64,000 nt of DNA from Lunularia cruciata (Eukaryota; Streptophyta; Marchantiopsida; Lunulariales; Lunulariaceae). Where the stretch lies: positions 39,222,243-39,286,242 of the forward strand of contig OX419761.1 of assembly GCA_948567375.1 (NCBI GenBank), in the 5' to 3' direction. This document shows, piece by piece, positions 57,488 to 64,000 of the stretch. The number at the start of each line of letters is the position of its first letter. The first letter of the stretch is position 1. A program made the position numbers and the translations under genes. Under the pieces are notes generated by a model. The model ran no database searches and was not told the DNA's origin. It worked only from the letters and a program-made list of their open reading frames with translations.

Positions 57488-58719
57488 TTACTATAAATGT
57501 TAAATGGTTAAGAACTTGTATATTGATAATAAATCTATTATAAATTAAGCTCTTTAAAATCTTAAAGGTATAAATGTTTAAAGAGAAATTTCCAGAATTA
57601 TCTAATACATAAATGTATTTTTAACTAATTATAAATATATGATATATTTAACACCCCTATTCAATAATTTTTCATTTAGGGTTTCTGTCTTAATATTTAG
57701 AAATCAAATAATTTAATATTGAGACTCAAAGCTCTTGGTAGACATCTGTTCTGATTAAATATTCTTGATACTAAATTTTCCAATGATATTACAAAATCAA
57801 TAAACCTAGTTTAGTCATGGAACTTAAAAGTGTCCAAAGAGACAATTGTAGTTTAGTTCTCATGATAAAACTCAATTATCTTCTTGACTAGGAATTTAAT
57901 ACTACTCATTAATTGGTATAACCAAATAGCCTTTGATTAACACATGCTTAAAAAAACTTATTTCTGTTTATGTGATGATGAACTATCACCACATATACAA
58001 ATATGTGTAGAGATAGATCAAGATGTGCTTATGTTATATGTCTTGTCGACATCACTATATTCATAGATTCGGTATGACACATCTGATCTTTTCTATTATA
58101 AATGCCATTAACACATCTAAAAGTAATTTTCATGCTATGTTATGTTTGGTAACCAAGTAGGTCATGTGTTGTAAATGCATACACATGGTGGAGATTAGCT
58201 GAATGAGTGTAAAGGATTACCCAATTAATTTAACCCGTTAGTCATTAAGAGTATTGTGTGATTCTGAAATATCGTAGTTAATCTTTGTTTCCAAACATGT
58301 TTAACTTCCAAAAATATTCAACTTCTTTGATGATGCTCATCTTCAATTATTGACCTCAACTTTACTTGATGTACCTCGTAGGTCTATAAGGCTATTTTGA
58401 ATGATATTATTATCCATGTACAAGGTAATCTAGATACATTTATTCATAGAATACTTTGTAAACCCAAATGATATTAGGTACTATTGGTATTGAGATACCA
58501 CTTGTTTGAGGGTTGCTTCAATCCATATACCTTACCTAACAACCTTTGCACTTAATAGAATAATTGTATCTAGAATGGTCATCAAATAATATTTCTTGAG
58601 TATATAATTCAAGGAAGATATTTTCATGAATTTTATGTTAGGTTGGAATGGCATAAATAAGCATATAGAAAGGAAATGGACCATTTATGAAAATATATAA
58701 GTATAATTAAGATTTGCAT
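57124..58719. other. No gene seen; (TA)n microsatellite at 57446-57484
   Basis: Very A/T-rich. A run of about 19-20 TA dinucleotides lies at 57446-57484. I see no coding frame or family match. Confidence 0.5.
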
Positions 58720-59083
58720 ATTTTTTAGGCCAAATTCATCCGTTTAGGCTTCCAAAATTGCCTTTAAAGGTTTTTTTTAGGCATATTTTGGTTTCTGCCC
58801 TATTAGTAGAAGTACTCTTTTGGTGATACCTCTATCTGATCGACTTAGTCTATCATGTATATAATCCTTCCAGATGTTACCAAACCAAATTCACCTCTAG
58901 ATCATATGTTTAGCTATTAGTTATAAGGTTTCCAAGCATATTTCAATTTCTACCCTATTAGTAAAAGTACTCTTTTGGTGATATTTCTATCTAATCTATT
59001 TAGTCCACCATATATAACATCCTTCTAGATGGTACCAAACCAAATTTCATCTCTAGATCATATGTCTAGCTATTGGTATTACA
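58720..59083 (-). repeat. Two family III LTR fragments in tandem
   Basis: 58720-58924 and 58925-59083 both match the start of the element D LTR on the minus strand. The second ends exactly at the LTR terminus (GGTATTACA at 59075-59083). The first ends in a mutated terminus (AGTTATA). They are remnants of a D-type element. Confidence 0.7.
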
Positions 59084-59540
59084 ACTTAAATTGAGTTTAA
59101 TTAAAAAAGAATATTCTTCTTATTATGGACCTTATTCCACTTGGTACGTTGAGAAACTTCCAAGTAACTCTTTTTTAATGAGAGTCCAACATTTGCAACA
59201 CCAAAGCTAGTTTGCTTGAATGCTAAAATGGTAGACTTGGCGGTCGAGTTTATATTAGTAGTTGCTAACGACTACTTAGTGGCGGCCAAACTTCATGTTA
59301 GTGCTATTGATCATATTGCAAGACCCACTGTCACTTACACCAAAAGATAGACCATCAATGGGACCATTAGGGTTGTAGATCCAAGTTGAGCAGAGTGTTA
59401 TACCTTTGAACTGCAACTTTGTATAGCTCACTTCTTTGATGTTGAGCCTTTGAGTTCCAAGCTATGGTGGATAGAGGTCAGCAAGTGTCACCTAGAGTCT
59501 CTTAGCTAGAGTGGGTGTGGCTTGATTATAATGAAATGCA
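59084..59540. other. Unassigned, possibly internal D-family sequence
   Basis: No clear frame. It is followed by integrase text of the D family, so part of it may be the same element, but I could not align it by eye. Confidence 0.3.
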
Positions 59541-60480
59541 CATTGCAGATATATGGAGTTCAATATTGGGGATCAAGCCTGGCTGTCCACAAGCAACTTC
59601 ATGTTAGCTTCATAAGCTTAGACCTCATTTTATTGGGTCTTTTCCCATCTTCTATCAAATTGGCACAATGGCCTGTGAGCCGGCCTGTCTCTCACTCAGG
59701 ATGAACCTCTGATGGCTATTATGGTAGCGCACCATGGACTAAGAAGGTTAGTAACCCCAACTCCATCATACTCCTCCAAGGCTAACACTCCAAGACTCAA
59801 GACATTGCTCACTAGAGAACTCAATGAGAGAGAGATAGTTGCAAATGAAAGGATGATGAGTACCTCCTCACCCCTTGTTTATATACTTGTGAAATAGTTA
59901 CGTACCAAAGTTACTAATTACCGTAGTAACTCAAGTTACTAGACTAAAAGTCAAGTAAAGTCAAAAAGTAGAAAGGAATATCCATTCACATGGGCATATT
60001 CCCCTAAGCATGTGGTCTTATCTTGACCCAACCACTAAGTCAAGGATTCCTTCACATGGGCTATCCTTGGAATAAAGAAGAATCCAAAAGAAAAAGGTTT
60101 GCGGGCCCAAGAGTTCTCAACTCTTTCCTCAAAGCCAAACACCTAGGAATAATGCCAAGTCAACACACTAAAATCCAAAATAGTGGTGCTCATCTTTTCT
60201 ACTTCCTCTAAAGTAAGGTCCACTCTATCTTAGCTATGACTAACTTTAGCTAACCATGACTAATATAGAACCATCCTTTATCTCTATAAATAATATCTCT
60301 TAAGTACTTGTAATACCAAGCTAAATATCACAATACCACACACATGCACAAATGGGTGTTACAGGCCTATCACCTCAAGCTACCGCTACACATGAAGATC
60401 CATCCAATGTTTCATGTTTCTTTATTATGTAGATATGCACCCCGATCACCCTACTTTCCTTCCATAATGCCCATTGTTGG
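59541..60480 (+). pseudogene. C-terminal integrase fragment of a D-family element, split by a solo LTR
   Basis: FNIGDQAWLSTSNFMLA (59555-59605) through IKLAQW at 59670, and after the LTR ITSSYRYT and HMKIHPMFHVSLL (60367-60425). This is the same order as 32150-32350 in element D. Only this piece of pol is present. Confidence 0.7.
59674..60363 (-). repeat. Solo LTR of family II (690 bp)
   Basis: TGTGAGCCGG to GGGTGTTACA on the plus strand, flanked by a perfect 4-bp duplication GGCC (59670-59673 and 60364-60367). The integrase text of the D family is continuous across it (compare 32290-32310). Confidence 0.9.
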
Positions 60481-60971
60481 CAAATTATTGATTTAAGGAT
60501 TGGTTTTTGATCCAAGTTGAGTGTGATTTGAGTCAAATGTGAATTGATTACATCAAAGAAGTGAGAGTTAGAGGGAAATTATATGCAAAAACTAAGTGCG
60601 TTGGTGGTATCTTCAACCTTGGTGGGATTGCTATTAACTTTGATCATTGTTATTCAAGGTTTCTTTCAATTGTGTGGATCATGTGTAGAAGCCATACTTG
60701 ATTTGTTGTAAATTTGATAGTGGGGCAGACGGTGTGTGGAAGTGCTACCTAAATTTTGCAAGATTGAGTCAATTTGGGCCCATGAAGGTGAAATTAGGGT
60801 CAATTTGGTGCAAATTGAGACTAAGATGCAAAAGTGGAGGCCGATTTGAGAACCCATCCTCTCAAATTAAGGATTTGGGCATTCCCATCCACTTGATTTG
60901 GCTCAATTTAATAGTTAATGATGGATTTGGAGGTCAACCAACTATAATCAATGTTTGTCAAATTGGTAGAG
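60481..60971. other. No gene seen
   Basis: No coding frame or family match between the D-type fragment and the LTR of element G. Confidence 0.4.
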
Positions 60972-61397
60972 TGTAAAAGACCAAGACCGAGGAGAGAAAT
61001 AAGAGAATAGAAACTCACATTGGGACACTTGAATGTGGGAAAAATCCAAATGCCTAGCATGAGCTTTGGCTTTGGTATTTATAGGTAGCATACAAGGCCC
61101 TTGAGAAGCTTCTCAAGAAGCTTCCTCGAGCCACTTTCTTAGAGTGCAAGCCAAGTTAACCATGAAGCTTCTCAAGAAGCTTCCTTCTAGAAGCCGTCTA
61201 CTTGGCCTGCAAGCTAAGCTAGTTGGAAACTTCTAGAAGCTTCCTTCTACAAGATACTTACTTGAGGTGCAAGCTAAGCTAGCCAAGAAGCTTCCAAAGA
61301 AGCTTCTTAGATACTTCTGGAATATTCTAGGCTAATTTGTCTTATTTGCTACTTTGTTAGCCCTACTAACTTTGTCGTTAAACTCCATATTGTTACA
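60972..61397 (-). repeat. 3' LTR of element G (426 bp, family I)
   Basis: Minus strand TGTAACAATATGG at 61397 to TCTTTTACA at 60972, with the U3 palindrome modules (61098-61325) and a TATA-like CTATAAATACC near 61074-61084. The tract GCAATGGGGGAATA (minus strand, 61398-61411) precedes it. Confidence 0.9.
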
Positions 61398-61411
61398 TAT
61401 TCCCCCATTGC

Positions 61412-62640
61412 TAGTTGGTGATGTCATCGTTGCTAGTGAAGCTTCAAACTCTTGGATGGTTGTCTATGCATTCTAGAGGTGAGAAAGAGATTCCCATGTG
61501 GCATCATGAAGTGGATAACCTTTCCAAAGGACCTTGTACTCCGTATGTTGTCGACGGCCTCATTGAATATGGCGACGTGCAAGGATACGATCAACTTCAT
61601 ACTCCTCATGATCATTGATAGGGAGAGGAGGAGGGGGAAGTTGGACTCGAGAGGAAAAGGAAGAGGGGTTAGGAAAAAAGGGTTTCAACTTGGAAACATG
61701 AAAGACAGGATGGATACGCATATGACAAGGCAAGGCAAGTCGATAAGCAACATGAGAGATAATTTGGGTGACATCAAAGGGTCCTATCCAATTAGAGGCA
61801 AGTTTATGAACTTGGATATCAAGGGGGAGAGGGAGGTTACTAGAGGATAACATGACTTTATCACCAACTTCAAAGGTAAGATCACGCGATGGTAATCCGC
61901 ATATTTTTTTTGATGATTTTGAGCAACAAGGAGGTGAGATTTGGCTTGTTGGAGAGATTGGGATATAGTGGTCAAGAAAGTTGAAGTATGAGGAACTTGA
62001 GATGGAGGGAGAGTAAGGAGAGAATCTGGAACAAGCAGATCTTGACCAAAAATGAGAAAGAAAGGAGAAAATATGGTGCTTGCCTGTTTGGAATTGTTGT
62101 AGGCAAATTTTGCAACTACAAGACATTCATCTCAATTGGTATGGTGGACATTGACAAAGGCACGCAACATATCCTCCAATGTATGATTTTCACATTTGGT
62201 TTGTCCATTACTTTGAAGATGATAGGCCGTGGATAAAGCAAGCTTGGTGCCGAGTATCTGGAAGAGTGCTTGCCAAAACTTCTCGATAAATTGAGGGTGC
62301 GGTCAAAGATGAGGACATGTGGCATCCCATGATGCTTGAAGACATTGTCGAAGTAGATTTGTGCTAAGGTTGGAGCATCCACAATATCACAGGTTGGTGC
62401 CAAGTGGATTTGCTTGCTAAGCTTATCCACAAACACCATGATTGTTGTGTGTCCTTGCTTTGTCTTGGGCAAGGATGTGATGGGATCCAAGCTCACATGC
62501 TCCCATCAAGTGGATGGAGTGGCCAGTGGTTGAAGAAGTCCACTCGGCTTCTGGTTGCTAGCCTTGTTGCGTTGGTAGCTCTCACATAATTGGACAAATT
62601 CTCAAACATCTCGTGTCATGTTGGGCCACCACCATCGGCG
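61412..62640 (-). pseudogene. Integrase and chromodomain of element G
   Basis: The integrase core is at 62116-62496 (MSLDPITSLPKTKQGH, VDKLSKQIHLAPTCD, HGMPHVLIFD, where the second Asp motif is altered from SDRDP). The C-terminal segment lies in a long frame at 61560-62126 (LTFEVGDKVMLSSSNLPL, WIGPFDVTQI, HMRIHPVFHVSKLKPFF). The chromodomain starts DHEEYEVDRILARRHIQ and, after one stop, gives EYKVLWKGYPLHDATWESL (to about 61490). This is the clearest chromodomain in the window. Confidence 0.8.
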
Positions 62641-64000
62641 TTGGAGGGTACCCAAGGTCTTGTCCACACCCATGTGACCATCTATGGGTAAATCATGAGT
62701 TTCTTGAAGGCGCACAAGTCAAAGATCACCTTTGGTTGGAACATAGATCCGGTCCTCATGGAATAAAAGGCCCTCCTTGATGGAGAAGGTGTTGTACTCC
62801 TTGTTGCATGTTGTAAAGCGACCATGTACCATTTGGAAGAAGGGATCTTGTTGTAGAGCTAACTGAAACTCATTTTGGACCTTGGAGTCAATTGACACCG
62901 TCATAATTGCCGTTGTGATGAGAGGAAGATGCTTCAAACCAGGTTGTTGTGATAAAGCATCAAGGATGATGTGGAACCAACCTGGTTTGTACTCAAGTTT
63001 GATGTCAAACAATTAGAGTTGTCCCTCCCATCAATGATATTGACTCTTCATGTGTTCCAAGTGTAAGGTCTGCAACAATGGTTTGTGATCAGTTTGCATA
63101 AATCACTTGTTTTCCCAAGAGGTAATGCTTCCATACCTTGGTGGCATATACCATTACAAGTTGTTCTTGATCTTGAGCAGAGTAGTTTCTTTCAGCCATA
63201 TTGAGTCGGCGAGACACAAAGGCAATGGGATGTAGTCCATCTGGGAATTCCTATTGCAACACGGCTCCAATTGCAAAGTTAGAAGCATCAAAATCAACCA
63301 CACAAGGTAGCTAAGGATCATACGATTGAAGAATGGGCCTTGAGGACACCATATGTTTCAACTTCTAGAATGCTTCTTTATGCTTGGTGGTTTACAAGAA
63401 GTTTGAGTCCTTTCCCAAGAGGTCAGTCAATGGTGCAGCTACATGAGCATAATAATGGATGAACCGCCGGTAAAAACTAGCCAGTCCATTAAATGCCCAT
63501 ACTTTTGTAACATCCTTTGAAGTAGGCCAATCAGTAATGGCCTTGATTTTCTCCTCTTCCATCTTGATCCCCTCCGAGGAGATCTTTTGCCCCAAGAAGG
63601 TAACTTCCTTTGCCAAAAGGCACACTTTGACTTGCAATAGAATTTCCATTGTCGTAGTCGTATTAGGACTTCTCGGATGTGATTCATATGTTCTGCCTTT
63701 GTCTTGCTATAGATTAAGATATCATCCAGGAACACCACCACGTATTGATCCAATAGTCCATCCAACACCAGATGCATCTGATCCATGAAGATTATGGGAG
63801 CATTATTGAGCCCAAAAGGTAGAACTCTCCACTCAAAATGCCCATACCTTGTGCAAAAGGCTGTCTTTTGCACATCCTAGCAATGGGGATTTGCCAATAG
63901 CCATGCAAAGATCCAACTTGGAAAAGTATCATGCTCTACTCAATTGATCAACCAAGTCATCAATCCGAGGCAAGGGATATGCATTTGTCATTGTTTGCTT
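62641..64000 (-). pseudogene. RNase H and reverse transcriptase of element G (partial)
   Basis: Lower part: LEYKPGWFHIILDALSQ, the RNase H end, at 62719-63012. The connection reads TDWPTSKDVTKVWAFNGLASF (63392-63649). The RT palm reads FGLNNAPIIFMDQM and FLDDILIYSKTKAEH (63439-63873), with the FLDD active site kept. RT continues past 64000. Several frameshifts are present. Confidence 0.8.

Larger units (their letters stand above)
60972..64000 (-). mobile_element. Chromovirus G (family I), 3' half, leaves the window
   Basis: Minus-strand family I copy: 3' LTR 60972-61397, polypurine tract, chromodomain, integrase, RNase H and RT up to 64000. It is less decayed than A, B and E and serves as the best reference for the integrase-chromodomain part. 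The 5' LTR, gag and protease lie outside. Confidence 0.85.

Noticed and set aside
1..64000. CRISPR arrays, bacterial operons or organellar genes
   Set aside because: No regularly spaced identical repeats, no Shine-Dalgarno-led gene runs and no chloroplast or mitochondrial gene sequence were seen. The content is nuclear plant repeats.

Overview
The window reads as repeat-rich, non-coding nuclear DNA of a land plant with a large genome. The evidence is plant-type Ty3/gypsy retrotransposons (several with chromodomains), iMet-tRNA-type primer sites, LTR blocks of three families, LINEs, a SINE head and a broken plant-type GH35 beta-galactosidase copy. I could not assign a genus. Seed-plant and seed-free lineages both remain possible. 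No intact, functional-looking host gene is visible. Nearly every coding trace has stops and frameshifts.

Layout. 1-1800 holds a broken gag of one LTR family (family IV) on the minus strand. A tRNA-derived SINE head lies at about 1932-2010. 2150-17818 is a nest on the minus strand. Chromovirus B (about 8330-17818) is split by insertion H (9763-13539) and insertion I (about 14984-17208), and it is cut by chromovirus A (2150-8329). A itself carries a solo LTR at 4647-5334. 17819-19664 is mostly unexplained, apart from a stretch at 18185-18373 that resembles the 3' end of H. 19665-33241 is chromovirus D on the plus strand. It contains an LTR nested inside another LTR (21837-23214) and a whole chromovirus E (25152-31039) inserted in its RNase H region. 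33242-37729 includes J, a decayed minus-strand relative of the H protein gene. 37734-42936 is element C, a Ty3/gypsy copy without a visible chromodomain. Its 693-bp LTR is also the source of the solo LTRs.

42937-57123 contains low-copy-looking DNA with small tandem repeats, two related LINE copies (about 45790-49030 and 54627-56432) and the GH35 pseudogene (about 51010-53130). 57124-60971 holds LTR and integrase fragments of the D family with one more solo LTR. 60972-64000 is chromovirus G, running off the right edge.

The most unusual item is H. It is a 3.78-kb insertion with TG...CA ends and a short target duplication. It has no visible pol genes or internal direct terminal repeats. It carries its own TATA box and an 858-codon reading frame, broken by only two in-frame stops, for a protein with a globular N-terminal part, basic and acidic linkers and a long coiled coil. 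A collinear, strongly decayed relative (J) lies 25 kb away, so this is a recurrent element-borne gene family. I do not recognise it.

Two other patterns stand out. The 690-bp LTRs are flanked by 4-bp target duplications of the form GNNC. The family I chromoviruses carry a 21-residue tandem repeat between protease and reverse transcriptase.
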